A DNA stretch of 64,000 nt from Chitinophagaceae bacterium (GCA_025449935.1 JANWIJ010000029.1:16593-80592), one strand, 5' to 3'; counted from the stretch's first letter, positions 33,995 to 43,523 are shown. Numbers and translations are program-made. The notes: generated from the letters alone by a model not told the origin.

Positions 33995-35113
33995 TTATTT
34001 AGTTGAGATCCACTTAATACAAACGGGTTTGCCTACTGAAATCCGCTGGCCGGAATCTGACAGCAATCCGGTGGTTGTATTTCTTGTAAAAATCACTATT
34101 TCATCACTGTTCTGGTTCCCGGCCAGCAAAAATTTCCCGGAGGGATCAAAATTAAAGTTTCGTGGGGTTTTTCCCAGCGTGGACTGGTGCCCGGCTAACC
34201 TGAGTGTTCCATCTTTTCGAATACGGTATATAGCAATTGTATTGGCATCGCCCCGGTTGCTGGCATACAGGAACTTTCCATCCGGGGATACATGAATATC
34301 CGCGCTGCCGGCAAACCCCGTATCCCCCGCCGGCATAGTACTTATTTTTTGTTTTCTGGTAAGCACTCCTTTTTTATATTTATAAAACACCACGGTACCA
34401 CTTAGCTCTTCGATGAGATATGCAAATTTGTGATTTGGATGAAAGGTGAAATGCCTGGGGCCGGATCCGGGATCTGATGCGGCGAATTGCTGTATCGTCG
34501 GCTCCAGTTCGCCATTAGCAGCATCAAATGTATAAATCATCACCCTGTCAACACCGAGATCAGGAACAAAGAGCCACTTGTTATCGGCAGACAGGATAGC
34601 GCTATGGACATGTGGTCCCTTTTGCCGTTGCGGGTCTTTACCAGACCCAAGATGCTGATGGGTTGATCTTGATGTTCCCAAACTTCCATCAGCAAGTACC
34701 GGTAGCACGGACAAGTTTCCGCTGGTGTAATTGCCAGCAAATACCCATTTACCGGTTTTGTCAATTTCCACATGACAGGGGTGATCGCCTTCCGTGAGTT
34801 GTTGATTAAGAAACGTCAGCGTTCCCGTTGATTTGTTAAATGAAAAAGCGGCTATTTCTCCGCCCATGCCGTTATTGCCCTTTTCATGCACAGCGTAAAC
34901 AAATTTTTCATCAGGAGAAACAGTGATAAAAGATGGATTGGACGTTTTTATATGACTTACTGCCTTCGCTGATCCATCGCTGCTGTTGAATTTGTATACA
35001 TAAACGCCTTCGCTCTTGGGGGAGTCGTAGGTTCCAACCAGCAGGTAATACTCCTGCGCGTGCACCGGGTGAAACCCGGTGGCAATAAGGAAAGAAAGAA
35101 ACAGGAATTTCAT
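33995..35113 (-). CDS. Exported lactonase-family beta-propeller (6-phosphogluconolactonase-like)
   Basis: 372 aa from MKFLFLSFLIATGFHPVHAQ (signal peptide, so periplasmic or secreted). The seven-bladed propeller is visible through repeats such as SPDEKFVYAVHE, GPHVHSAILSADNKWLFVPDLGVDRV, GPRHFTFHPNHKFAYLIEEL and HVSPDGKFLYASNRG. The family includes YbhE-type 6-phosphogluconolactonase, but an exported copy is more likely to open another lactone or bind a ligand. First gene of the operon with ridA and the dehydratase. Confidence 0.85.
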   Translation of the reverse strand: MKFLFLSFLIATGFHPVHAQEYYLLVGTYDSPKSEGVYVYKFNSSDGSAKAVSHIKTSNPSFITVSPDEKFVYAVHEKGNNGMGGEIAAFSFNKSTGTLTFLNQQLTEGDHPCHVEIDKTGKWVFAGNYTSGNLSVLPVLADGSLGTSRSTHQHLGSGKDPQRQKGPHVHSAILSADNKWLFVPDLGVDRVMIYTFDAANGELEPTIQQFAASDPGSGPRHFTFHPNHKFAYLIEELSGTVVFYKYKKGVLTRKQKISTMPAGDTGFAGSADIHVSPDGKFLYASNRGDANTIAIYRIRKDGTLRLAGHQSTLGKTPRNFNFDPSGKFLLAGNQNSDEIVIFTRNTTTGLLSDSGQRISVGKPVCIKWISTK

Positions 35114-35250
35114 AAATGATTTTAACAAATGGTGAATATCTTTTTTTCAAATGAATTTAACAAACCGGGAATCAACTGTTTGATGGTTTGGCACACTCTT
35201 ATCATTGTATTACCGGCAACTTAACATTTTAAAACATAAAAACAAATGCC

Positions 35251-35676
35251 ATGAAAAGAATATTTACTCTATCAGCTATCGTTCTTGTTTTTGCATCGTT
35301 ACTCGGGGGCTGCGTGAAAGACAGCTTTAATAATGGTGGACACGGTGAAAGCTACTGGCTTTCAAAAGAACAGGGAGAAGTCGTGTACAGCGACAGTTAC
35401 TGCAACTATTTTGTAGTGGAAACATATTATGGTTACACCGTTATACAGGCCTACGGTAGTTACAAGCCTTATGAGGGCAGCATTGTTTATGGTAACTTCA
35501 GTAATGCCGGAACCAGGGATATGTATAATTATTCCTCCCGCACGGTTTTTACCGGAACAGTAACAGACTACTGGCTGAGTTATACCGAAGCACAGGATGC
35601 GCTTGATTATTATTGCCCGATGTACGGCAAAAACCAGGCAAGGGTATTCAAAAAGTCTACGGTCATCAAAAAATAA
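35251..35676 (+). CDS. Small Tyr-rich lipoprotein, unknown function
   Basis: 141 aa with a lipoprotein signal (MKRIFTLSAIVLVFASLLGGC, Cys at residue 21). The mature part is rich in Tyr, Gly and Ser (YSDSYCNYFVVETYYGYTVIQAYGSY), probably a small beta-fold, and has two further cysteines that could pair. No family recognised. A single-gene unit followed by a good terminator. Confidence 0.75.
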   Translation: MKRIFTLSAIVLVFASLLGGCVKDSFNNGGHGESYWLSKEQGEVVYSDSYCNYFVVETYYGYTVIQAYGSYKPYEGSIVYGNFSNAGTRDMYNYSSRTVFTGTVTDYWLSYTEAQDALDYYCPMYGKNQARVFKKSTVIKK

Positions 35677-35690
35677 TCCCGTTATTCAAA

Positions 35691-35732
35691 GGCCATAGCA
35701 CCCTTACAAAATTAAGGTGCTGTGGCTTTTTT
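35691..35732 (+). terminator. Rho-independent terminator after the lipoprotein gene
   Basis: Stem GGCCATAGCACCCTTA / TAAGGTGCTGTGGC with one or two mismatches and a 6-nt loop (hairpin 35691-35726), followed by six T residues at 35727-35732. Confidence 0.88.
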
Positions 35733-35744
35733 ATTGCTGTGCTT

Positions 35745-36506
35745 TCAGGACACAAAAGGCATTCCCCGGAGCGCATTCACCAGCAGGAAAATTATAATAA
35801 CTGCATAGGCACAGGAAAAAAGAATAATGCCTGCCGGTTTTTTGAATACATAATACCCGGCCAATGGAAGTATTTGTAAAGAATGAATGCCAAAAAAATG
35901 CGCAATCCTCAGGTCACCATAATCCCTGCTCCAGTTTACCAGGGGTAAGCCGGCTCCGCCATCCGGGCCGCCCACCGTATGCTTCATCATCGAAAGCATC
36001 AGGCCGCCTTCCAGGGAAAAAACAATAAAAAGCAGGATCCCGAGGCGTATACCCCAGGCATAGGAGGCCGGAATAACAAATTGTTTTTGCCGGAAAAAAG
36101 AGATGGAGATTTTAATGCAGGTGACAGTAAAAATGACAATAAATATTCCCATCAGGTTAAAAACCATGCCGTCAAACGTGCTGCTGATATTATAATGCGA
36201 AGTGGTGCCCCGGATCGCCTGCAACAGGATAAGACCATTTTCAAAAAACATGGAAAAGACCAGCAAGTAGGAATATCTTTTGATCTTTTTAAAATTATCC
36301 AGGTAATGCAGCAGCCAGCCCATCGTCAGGATCATGATACCAACGGAAAAATAAAATTTCATGGGTTTGAGCCAACGGCTTACTCCAAGCAGCTGCGTTT
36401 TATCCGTAAGCAAGAAAACAAGACAAGCGAACCCTACAAACAGGTTAAACAGGCCAAACCAGAAAAGAAGCGCATTCCGCTGTTTTAACCGTGAGAAGAA
36501 ATTCAT
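35745..36506 (-). CDS. Polytopic membrane protein, unknown function
   Basis: 253 aa with about seven hydrophobic helices, for example FWFGLFNLFVGFACLVFLL, FYFSVGIMILTMGWLLHYL, NLMGIFIVIFTVTCIKI and LGILLFIVFSLEGGLML. Charged connections include HTVGGPDGGAGLPLVNWSRDYGDLRIAHFFGIHSLQ, which reads like a possible ligand-binding loop with histidines. No family name can be given. It follows the ABA4-like gene after 5 bp, so the two are one transcription unit. Confidence 0.75.
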   Translation of the reverse strand: MNFFSRLKQRNALLFWFGLFNLFVGFACLVFLLTDKTQLLGVSRWLKPMKFYFSVGIMILTMGWLLHYLDNFKKIKRYSYLLVFSMFFENGLILLQAIRGTTSHYNISSTFDGMVFNLMGIFIVIFTVTCIKISISFFRQKQFVIPASYAWGIRLGILLFIVFSLEGGLMLSMMKHTVGGPDGGAGLPLVNWSRDYGDLRIAHFFGIHSLQILPLAGYYVFKKPAGIILFSCAYAVIIIFLLVNALRGMPFVS

Positions 36507-36511
36507 AAAAA

Positions 36512-36952
36512 CTAATTGTAATTGGCAGCAAAATAGTTCCTGCTCTTGATAAAACGAATCAGGAGGTATAACAGCAAACCCACCGGCCCGAGCAGGAAGG
36601 TAAAAATGAGGCAGGGGAGGACGAGCCAGTGACTGATACCGTATTTGAGTGAATTTCTTTTTATCCAGATTCCGGTCACGAGGTCAAAAGCCAGGTAATG
36701 CACCCAACCTGCCGTTAACAATAATTTATTTTGAAACAAGCCCATCACGCCGTCCAGGCTTCCGAATTTTTTTATATCTGCGGGATTAAATGAGCTGGTA
36801 ATCAGCCAGGCGTATACAATGGCCAGTAAGGTGATGATTACAGCAACCAGGAACTTGTCTATGTCAACAATTACCGGCGAACCGATGATCAGTAACAGCC
36901 AGCCCACCGCGGCAATGCTGCTGCATAGCTGGAAAATTAAATCAGGAGTCAT
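36512..36952 (-). CDS. ABA4-like (DUF4281) membrane protein
   Basis: 146 aa with four membrane helices and the family pattern FGSLDGVMGLFQNKLLLTAGWVHYLAFDLVTGIWI, in which the GWVHYLAFDL core is conserved with the plant ABA4 neoxanthin-synthase-related proteins. Its bacterial function is unknown; carotenoid link not testable here. Upstream partner of the membrane protein at 35745. Confidence 0.85.
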   Translation of the reverse strand: MTPDLIFQLCSSIAAVGWLLLIIGSPVIVDIDKFLVAVIITLLAIVYAWLITSSFNPADIKKFGSLDGVMGLFQNKLLLTAGWVHYLAFDLVTGIWIKRNSLKYGISHWLVLPCLIFTFLLGPVGLLLYLLIRFIKSRNYFAANYN

Positions 36953-36986
36953 AACAAGAACTGTTTAACTCCTTAAAGCTAGTCAT

Positions 36987-37946
36987 TCACAGAACCCGGG
37001 AAGAAATTTTTTCCAGGGCATTTGTGATCCTTGCAAATGTTTCGTCCTCGTCAAGCTCCTGCGGGATGAATAATTTCCCGGTTAACTTTTCGTAAAGCTC
37101 AATGTATCTTTTTGAAATGGTATCCACCCAGTCATCTTCCATGGGGGGAACTGTTTGTCCTTCCTTTCCCATGAAGTGATTGGCAATAAGCCATTCCCGG
37201 ACGAATTCTTTACTTAATTGTTTTTGCCGCCCGCCTTTTTTTTGTCTTTCTTCAAATCCATCCGCATAAAAGTACCTGGAACTATCCGGTGTGTGAATTT
37301 CGTCCATGAGACAGATCTCATTTCCAATTTTTCCAAATTCATACTTTGTATCCACCAGGATCAGTCCCCTCTTAGCGGCAATTTCTTTTCCCCTCGCAAA
37401 TAATTTTAAAGCGTAGTCGCTGAGTGTCTCCCATTCCTCTGCGGAAGCCAGGCCACTTTTTATTATTTCGGCTGCGCTGATGTCTTCATCATGACCTGCT
37501 GAAGATTTCGTGCTGGGGGTAATAAGGGGGATTGGGAATGGATCATTTTCCTTCATGCCGCCGGGCATTTCCACTCCACAGAGCATTTTTTTTGTTTTCG
37601 GACCCGCCTGTTCAGCAGTTTGGTAGGTCCGCCAGGCATGCCCGGTGAGATTTCCCCTGACAACCATTTCAATTTTGAAGGGAATACATTTTTTGCCGAC
37701 CGACACATGCGGGGCCGGAACAGAAAGGAGCCAGTTCGGACAGATATCCGAGGTAGCTTCCAGCATGCAGGCCGCAACCTGGTTCAGCACCTGTCCCTTA
37801 AAAGGAATCGGGCGGGGTAAAATGACATCAAAAGCGGAGATCCGGTTGGACGCAATCATCACAAGATATTCATCACCGATAAAATAAACATCCCTGACCT
37901 TGCCGCTGTAAAAACCCGTTTGTTTTGGGAAGGAAAATGGAGCCAT
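36987..37946 (-). CDS. purC: Phosphoribosylaminoimidazole-succinocarboxamide synthase
   Basis: 319 aa from MAPFSFPKQTGFYSGKVRDVYFIGDEYLVMIASNRISAFD; the 8-residue extension is dropped. SAICAR synthetase motifs: YSGKVRDVY (ATP loop), VEMVVRGNLTGHAW, GLILVDTKYEFG and LMDEIHTPDSSRY. It joins aspartate to CAIR in purine synthesis. The ~320-aa length is the long Bacteroidota/eukaryote-like form. Monocistronic by position. Confidence 0.95.
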   Translation of the reverse strand: MAPFSFPKQTGFYSGKVRDVYFIGDEYLVMIASNRISAFDVILPRPIPFKGQVLNQVAACMLEATSDICPNWLLSVPAPHVSVGKKCIPFKIEMVVRGNLTGHAWRTYQTAEQAGPKTKKMLCGVEMPGGMKENDPFPIPLITPSTKSSAGHDEDISAAEIIKSGLASAEEWETLSDYALKLFARGKEIAAKRGLILVDTKYEFGKIGNEICLMDEIHTPDSSRYFYADGFEERQKKGGRQKQLSKEFVREWLIANHFMGKEGQTVPPMEDDWVDTISKRYIELYEKLTGKLFIPQELDEDETFARITNALEKISSRVL

Positions 37947-38096
37947 ATTCCGAAAGTAAGAAGAGGTCAAAAACCAGCCAATCCGGGGTGATTCAAGATT
38001 TCAACAACTTATCCTTTTCCCTTAAAAATTAAATTTTTAGATAAAGTTTACAATGCTTATTTTTCCGTCAAATTCCAAAACTAAAATTCCCTATTT

Positions 38097-41048
38097 ATGA
38101 GAAAAAGCTACTGCTATTTAGCTGCCTGGCTTATGGCTGTCCTGTTTTCGTTGGCTGCTTATGCACAGACAGTTACTATCTCAGGTACTGTCCGTAACGA
38201 ATCATCCAAAGAAAATGTTCCGGCCGTTTCAATCCGTGTTAAAGGAACCAACCAGGGTACGTATACAAACTCCGATGGAGCGTTTACCTTAAAAGTCAGT
38301 AAACTCCCCGTTGTGCTGGTTTTTACTTCCATTGGATATTCTGACCAGGAGTTAACCGTATCAGACGCCTCTCAACCAATCAGTATCGATTTTAAAGTAA
38401 ATAATGCACTTGGACAGGAAGTGGTGATTGCCGCAACCCGTACTCCCACCCGTTTACTGGAATCACCCGTAACCGTGGAGAGAATGAGCAGCAATACACT
38501 CCGGAATGTCGCGGCGCCCAATTATTATGAAGCCATCGCCAACCTGAAAGGGGTGGATGTCCATACAGCCAGTTTGACCTTTCGTACGGTTACAACCCGT
38601 GGATTTGTCAGCAGCGGTAATACCCGGTTAAACCAGTTGATCGATGGTATGGACAACCAGGCCCCCGGGTTGAATTTTGCAGTGGGCAGCGTGATCGGAC
38701 CTTCAGACCTGGACGTTGACAACGTGGAAATATTGTCGGGTGCTTCATCGGCCTTGTATGGCTCCGGTGGAATGAACGGAACCGTGCTGATCACGACTAA
38801 AAATCCTTTCAAATACCAGGATCTCAGTTATAATATCAAACAGGGTATTATGCACGTTGACGGAAAGCAGCGGAACGCGGCCCCTTATTATGACTGGTCA
38901 TTTCGCTGGGCAAAAAGCATTAAGAACAGGATCGGTATTAAACTCGCAGCCCAGCTGGTAAAAGGTAGTGACTGGGAAGCGGAAGATTACAGGAATAAAC
39001 AACAGATAGGTATCCTGAGCAAAGTGGTTGGCGGAAACCGCAGCAATGACCCCAATTTCAACGGCATCAATATGTACGGGGATGAGACCAGTGCAGACAT
39101 GAATGGGTTTTCATATTTCGTACAGGACCAGACAAGGAGAAGTATACTGGCAGCTACGGCTCCAATTATTCCCGGCGGTTTTGATGTGGTGAATGCAGCC
39201 AACGCGTATTTTACGGCAATCGGAAACCCGCAATACCCCACAAATGCGCAGATCGCAACTTTTATTACCAGCCTTGCGCCTTTCGGACCTTCAGCCCAGG
39301 CCGCTGTACAGCAAATGATGCCCTTCTATATTGGATTAAGAAATGGTTATTTCAACAAAGCGAGTATTTCAAGGACCGGTTATGAAGAACAGGTTCTTGT
39401 GGATTATAATACGATCAACGTAAAGCTAACCGGTGGACTGCATTACAAAATAAATGAAAGACTGGAAGCTTCCTTTAACTCTTATTTCGGAACCGGTACT
39501 ACTGTGTACACCGGGGCTGACAGGTATTCATTAAGAAACCTGAAAATGGCCCAGCATAAACTGGAATTCAGAACGCCAAACTGGTTTTTGCGTGGTTACA
39601 CGACCCAGGAAAATGCCGGGGATTCATATAACGCCTCAGCGTTGGGAGCATTCCTGAATGAAGCTTACCGGCCCAGTTCTGCGTGGTTCCCGTTATATAT
39701 TGGAACCTTCTCTGAAGGCCGCCGTCAAAATGGTGCAGCCGGAGTTTTCCCAAGCGATTTCACCTTGCATTCATCCGCCCGGGCCTCTGCGGACGTAGGA
39801 AGATTTATTCCCGGTACGCCCCGTTATGATAGTGTAGCGAGGGTCATAAAAAGCACTGCCATCCGGAAAGGGGGAGCGCTGTTCCTGGATAAATCTGACC
39901 TGTATGCTGCAGAAACACAATTCAACCTTTCCCAGTTGGGTGGATTCCATGAGAAAGTTGAAGTATTGGTTGGCGCAAACTGGAAGCAATGGGTAATGAA
40001 CTCACAGGGAACTATTTTTGCTGATACTTCTTCCAGGATCAGGATTAATGAATATGGCGGATATATCCAGTTAAAGAAAAGTTTATTGAATGATGTGCTG
40101 ACATTAACAGCCTCCGGCAGGTATGATAAGCAAACCAACTTTGAAGGTAAATTCACCCCAAGGGTCACAGCGACTTTTAAAGTAGCCAATGAAAATTATG
40201 TACGGGCTTCATACCAGACAGCTTACCGTTTCCCGACCAACCAGAACCAATACATCAGTCTTGTTACAGGTTCCGGCGTGCTGATGGGTTGTTTACCTGA
40301 ATTCCAGGATTATTATAAGCTGAATTCAACATTGCCCGGTTATACGGCGGCAAGTGTACTTGCTTACCGTTCGGGAAACCTGGGGGATTCCGGCAGGCTG
40401 GTGGTTGCACAATACAAGGAAGTGAAACCTGAAACGGTGAAATCCTATGAACTCGGGTATAAAGGTGTTATCGCCAAAAGACTGTTGCTGGATGCTTATG
40501 TTTATTACAGCCAGTACGAGGACTTCCTGGTCAGTACAGCGGTAGTTCAATCAAGAGCAGGAAATAAATTCGAACTCTATTCCCCGTTCAGCAGCACCAA
40601 CCTGTCTTACGTACAAAATTCAGCGCAGGAAGTGAAAGCGCTCGGATGGGGTGTTGGCCTGGAGTACAAGGCATATAAAAATTTCTTTGTTTACGGTAAC
40701 GTATTCTCCGACCAGTTAAGGGATGTAGCGTCGGATGTAGTTACTTTCTTCAATGCACCCAAATACCGTTATAATATTGGTTTAAGAAATGAGAACGTTT
40801 GCCATAATATCGGTTTTAACGTGGTATTCAAATGGCAGGATAACAATTATTACGAAGGAACTTTTGTAACCGGCACACTGCCTTATTTTGGCTGGTGGGA
40901 TGCACAGGTTACCTATCGTCCTGCAGGCACCAAGAGCACTTTCCGCGTAGGGGGCACCAACCTGGGCAACCAATACCAGCGGACTGGTTTTGGCAGCCCG
41001 TCAGTAGGAGGTCTCTACTATGTCAGCTACGGATTTAATTTGTTCTGA
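38097..41048 (+). CDS. TonB-dependent receptor with carboxypeptidase-regulatory-like domain
   Basis: 983 aa with a signal peptide (to about YAQ, residue 24). A CarboxypepD_reg-like domain (about 26-110: SGTVRNESSKENVPAVSIRV) is followed by a plug domain with TRGFVSSGNTRLNQLIDGMD and VDNVEILSGASSALYGSGGMNG (about 165-240), and a large barrel ending in VSYGFNLF with the terminal Phe typical of outer-membrane proteins. A periplasmic TonB-linked transporter, substrate unknown. An AT-rich dyad (38022-38040) lies upstream and a strong terminator downstream. Confidence 0.92.
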   Translation: MRKSYCYLAAWLMAVLFSLAAYAQTVTISGTVRNESSKENVPAVSIRVKGTNQGTYTNSDGAFTLKVSKLPVVLVFTSIGYSDQELTVSDASQPISIDFKVNNALGQEVVIAATRTPTRLLESPVTVERMSSNTLRNVAAPNYYEAIANLKGVDVHTASLTFRTVTTRGFVSSGNTRLNQLIDGMDNQAPGLNFAVGSVIGPSDLDVDNVEILSGASSALYGSGGMNGTVLITTKNPFKYQDLSYNIKQGIMHVDGKQRNAAPYYDWSFRWAKSIKNRIGIKLAAQLVKGSDWEAEDYRNKQQIGILSKVVGGNRSNDPNFNGINMYGDETSADMNGFSYFVQDQTRRSILAATAPIIPGGFDVVNAANAYFTAIGNPQYPTNAQIATFITSLAPFGPSAQAAVQQMMPFYIGLRNGYFNKASISRTGYEEQVLVDYNTINVKLTGGLHYKINERLEASFNSYFGTGTTVYTGADRYSLRNLKMAQHKLEFRTPNWFLRGYTTQENAGDSYNASALGAFLNEAYRPSSAWFPLYIGTFSEGRRQNGAAGVFPSDFTLHSSARASADVGRFIPGTPRYDSVARVIKSTAIRKGGALFLDKSDLYAAETQFNLSQLGGFHEKVEVLVGANWKQWVMNSQGTIFADTSSRIRINEYGGYIQLKKSLLNDVLTLTASGRYDKQTNFEGKFTPRVTATFKVANENYVRASYQTAYRFPTNQNQYISLVTGSGVLMGCLPEFQDYYKLNSTLPGYTAASVLAYRSGNLGDSGRLVVAQYKEVKPETVKSYELGYKGVIAKRLLLDAYVYYSQYEDFLVSTAVVQSRAGNKFELYSPFSSTNLSYVQNSAQEVKALGWGVGLEYKAYKNFFVYGNVFSDQLRDVASDVVTFFNAPKYRYNIGLRNENVCHNIGFNVVFKWQDNNYYEGTFVTGTLPYFGWWDAQVTYRPAGTKSTFRVGGTNLGNQYQRTGFGSPSVGGLYYVSYGFNLF

Positions 41049-41071
41049 TAAAAATAACTGGGTTTTAAGTA

Positions 41072-41106
41072 AAAGGTCCCCCGCTGATTGCGGGGGACCT
41101 TTTTTA
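41072..41106 (+). terminator. Strong terminator after the TonB-dependent receptor
   Basis: Perfect 13-bp stem (AAAGGTCCCCCGC / GCGGGGGACCTTT) with a 5-nt loop, continuing into a T-run at 41099-41105. Confidence 0.92.
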
Positions 41107-41269
41107 TTGCACCAATGCGAACAGCGGTAGTTACTAAATACTCAAAAGTTAAATGGCGCTATTGTTATTAGCTGCAGCAGCATTCAATTGAGTACTTGTC
41201 TCGTGGTTCTAACATGCAGGCTCAGTTGGAGCTGCTGCCTGACGGGAATTCAAAAAGAAGGGTCTGCAA

Positions 41270-42199
41270 TCAAACGAGGGTCTTCATGACCTGGCCGATC
41301 ATATAACCGTTGTGATAGATCTGTAAGGTATAAGTGCCTTTCAGGTATTCATCGGCGTTAATCGAAAACAACAGTTTCTTGCTTTCTCCTTTGGGGTATT
41401 CAAATCTCACTTTCCGGGTAAAAGGTATTTTTCCCCCGGCATGAAGTGTCATGGTGGAAGAAGCTTCCCAAACGTCATCATTTTTGAGGATGCTGCCATC
41501 TGGCTGTGTGATCACGATAAAGATATCGGCGTTGTCATACTGGGTTATATTATTCTGCACAGTAAAAGATATAACCAGCTTGCTGATCTTTTTTGCCTGG
41601 TTGCTTTCCTGTTCTTTTTCACTTTTTAGGGTAACCGGGGAGAACTGAATTTCTGAAGCTACAAAGACAGCGGCCAGGTTAACTTTCTCGGACAGTGCTT
41701 TGTTTTCATCACCAAGCCGTTTCATGTTTTCCTGCAACCCGGTAATTTCTCCGGATAAGAGGGACATCACATTCGTTAGTCGCTGCTGTTCACTCTCCAT
41801 AGATTCTTTCTGTGTTTTCAGGTCGTCTACCAGCGTCTGTAGTTCACCTATTTTTTGCTGCGCGACAGAAAGTTCTTCGGGAGAGGCGACCCGGTTTTTT
41901 AGTATGCCATCAATTTCAGTTTTCAATTTATAGATGACCGCCAGCTTTGCATTTAGCTGGGACTTCAGCGAGTCGGCGTTCAGTCGGGTAGAATCGAGCT
42001 TCGAATCAAGCGTGCTGATGGTGGAGGAATACATTTTCTGCAGGGAATCCCGGACGCCCTGGGCTACCGCAATAGAATCTTTTACAAAAACCTCCGTTCT
42101 TTTTTTACCGTATTGTGTTTTATCATACAAATGATAAATCCATGTGCCGATAAGTCCCACAGAGAGGAGAGCGAGCAGTAAGGTTCGTATGTCTTTCAT
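41270..42199 (-). CDS. Membrane-anchored coiled-coil protein with C-terminal beta domain (paralogue 1)
   Basis: 309 aa. One membrane helix at the N-terminus (LLLALLSVGLIGTWIYHLYDK). A long coiled coil (about residues 40-175) with heptad hydrophobics follows. The C-terminal ~100-residue domain begins KISKLVISFTVQNNITQYDNADIFIVITQPDG and ends YTLQIYHNGYMIGQVMKTL. The whole layout matches the gene at 43549 (LVVSFDVENRI..., IYHNGFKIG), so the two are paralogues. No named family. It follows the exported Ppx-like gene after 54 bp on the same strand. Confidence 0.75.
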   Translation of the reverse strand: MKDIRTLLLALLSVGLIGTWIYHLYDKTQYGKKRTEVFVKDSIAVAQGVRDSLQKMYSSTISTLDSKLDSTRLNADSLKSQLNAKLAVIYKLKTEIDGILKNRVASPEELSVAQQKIGELQTLVDDLKTQKESMESEQQRLTNVMSLLSGEITGLQENMKRLGDENKALSEKVNLAAVFVASEIQFSPVTLKSEKEQESNQAKKISKLVISFTVQNNITQYDNADIFIVITQPDGSILKNDDVWEASSTMTLHAGGKIPFTRKVRFEYPKGESKKLLFSINADEYLKGTYTLQIYHNGYMIGQVMKTLV

Positions 42200-42253
42200 G
42201 TGTTCAGGATAAAATGGACAGATGACCGGTAAATTCCAGTTGGGTGTATTGGG

Positions 42254-43396
42254 CTAATCTGAAATAACCTGGTCAACATAAGCAGAAACCCATCCTACCT
42301 GGCCATTTTTTATCAGGTAAAATTGCTTGGTTTCAAATGCAGAAACAAATTGGCGCATAATTTTTAACAGGAGACCGGTGCCCGACATCAGTGCTTTCTG
42401 ATCAAACACTTTGTGAACAGCGGCTGTTGTTTTCCTGACAGCCTCTTTCTCTTCATTCCTGTTCACATTTGCGGCCAGGAAATCGGGCGACAATGCTCCA
42501 AAGTTGCTGTAAATCTTTTCGCTGAATTTCACTACCTCATCGTAATGCACGGATATGACGGTATTGTCCACCAGTTCGGGGTGAATCAGCGTGGCAATGG
42601 CCCAGGCAATACCTCCGCTGACAGCGATATTATCACTCAGCGGGTAAGCGCCGCTGGAATTTACCGCGTAAATAATTTCGGGGTTTTCGGCGGAATAAAG
42701 AACCCGCTGTAACTGTTTGCTGAAGTTAACAAGACTGTTATCGCCCTCGCATCTTTTCTCGGTCGCATTGGCGGTACTTTTGGTGCCCCAGTTAATTTCA
42801 AAGAGTTTAAAGTTGTCCTTATTACCCCCGGGGAAGAACCCTCCCTTTGTATTCCCGCTTCCAATATCAAGCAGGAAGGTCGTGTATCGTCTTGGTTCAG
42901 GAACAATACCCAGGTGAGATAACCGGGCTTCATTGGCTACATCAACTACCTCCACAATGCGGCCCGGCTCGTTTATTTTTATCCGGAAGGAATCAATCAG
43001 GCTTTTGACCCAGGCTGTTTTCTGGTCTTTTTCTGCCTGCATTTTTACACCGCTGCTGATTACCGTGAAAATGCGCTTAGGGGGTATTTTGTATTCTTTG
43101 GTTGCCCGCGTATACAAGCCATAGAGGCTGTTCAGGGTTGCTGAAAAAGTGGGCTCGGTAAAGGAAATGAAATCCGTGTTGAAAGAAGTGTCCTTAATGA
43201 TATTAAAAGCACCGGTGCTTTGCGCATTCTTCCCGATTTCTATGATGCTCATCTTCACGCCCTTGGATCCTACTTCGATACCTGTATAAACGGAAGAATT
43301 ATTGTATTTGGGGACGGCATTGCTTTGGGCCGGTACTGTAGAGTTTATTAACAATGCAACAAAGGCCAGAGCAACCTGCAAAAAAGTATATTTCAT
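42254..43396 (-). CDS. Exported Ppx/GppA-like (ASKHA-fold) protein
   Basis: 380 aa with a signal peptide (MKYTFLQVALAFVALLINSTVPAQ). The body has an actin-like ATPase/Ppx plan: GIEVGSKGVKMSIIEIG (first phosphate loop position), VISSGVKMQAE, EARLSHLGIVP (Ppx-like), TTFLLDIGSGNTKGGFF (second phosphate loop; DIGGGS in true exopolyphosphatases) and AVSGGIAWAIATL near the end. Export of such a fold is unusual: it may bind a polyphosphate or nucleotide in the periplasm or have lost catalysis. It lies between two paralogous coiled-coil membrane genes. Confidence 0.72.
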   Translation of the reverse strand: MKYTFLQVALAFVALLINSTVPAQSNAVPKYNNSSVYTGIEVGSKGVKMSIIEIGKNAQSTGAFNIIKDTSFNTDFISFTEPTFSATLNSLYGLYTRATKEYKIPPKRIFTVISSGVKMQAEKDQKTAWVKSLIDSFRIKINEPGRIVEVVDVANEARLSHLGIVPEPRRYTTFLLDIGSGNTKGGFFPGGNKDNFKLFEINWGTKSTANATEKRCEGDNSLVNFSKQLQRVLYSAENPEIIYAVNSSGAYPLSDNIAVSGGIAWAIATLIHPELVDNTVISVHYDEVVKFSEKIYSNFGALSPDFLAANVNRNEEKEAVRKTTAAVHKVFDQKALMSGTGLLLKIMRQFVSAFETKQFYLIKNGQVGWVSAYVDQVISD

Positions 43397-43500
43397 GTGG
43401 GTGATTTTCTACGGATAAAAATACTACAATGCGGTTCAGCTTTTGCGATCAAATACGCCGCTTACCTATTATGTGAAAAAAATGTGTTTAAAATAAAAAA

Positions 43501-43523
43501 CCGCCCCGTTTGAAACGGGACGG
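43501..43523 (-). terminator. Terminator between the coiled-coil gene and the Ppx-like gene
   Basis: Stem CCGCCCCGTT / AACGGGACGG with one mismatch and a 3-nt loop. On the minus strand a T-run follows (A-tract 43494-43500). It lies 26 bp past the stop of the gene at 43549, so that gene is probably transcribed separately from the next two. Confidence 0.85.
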
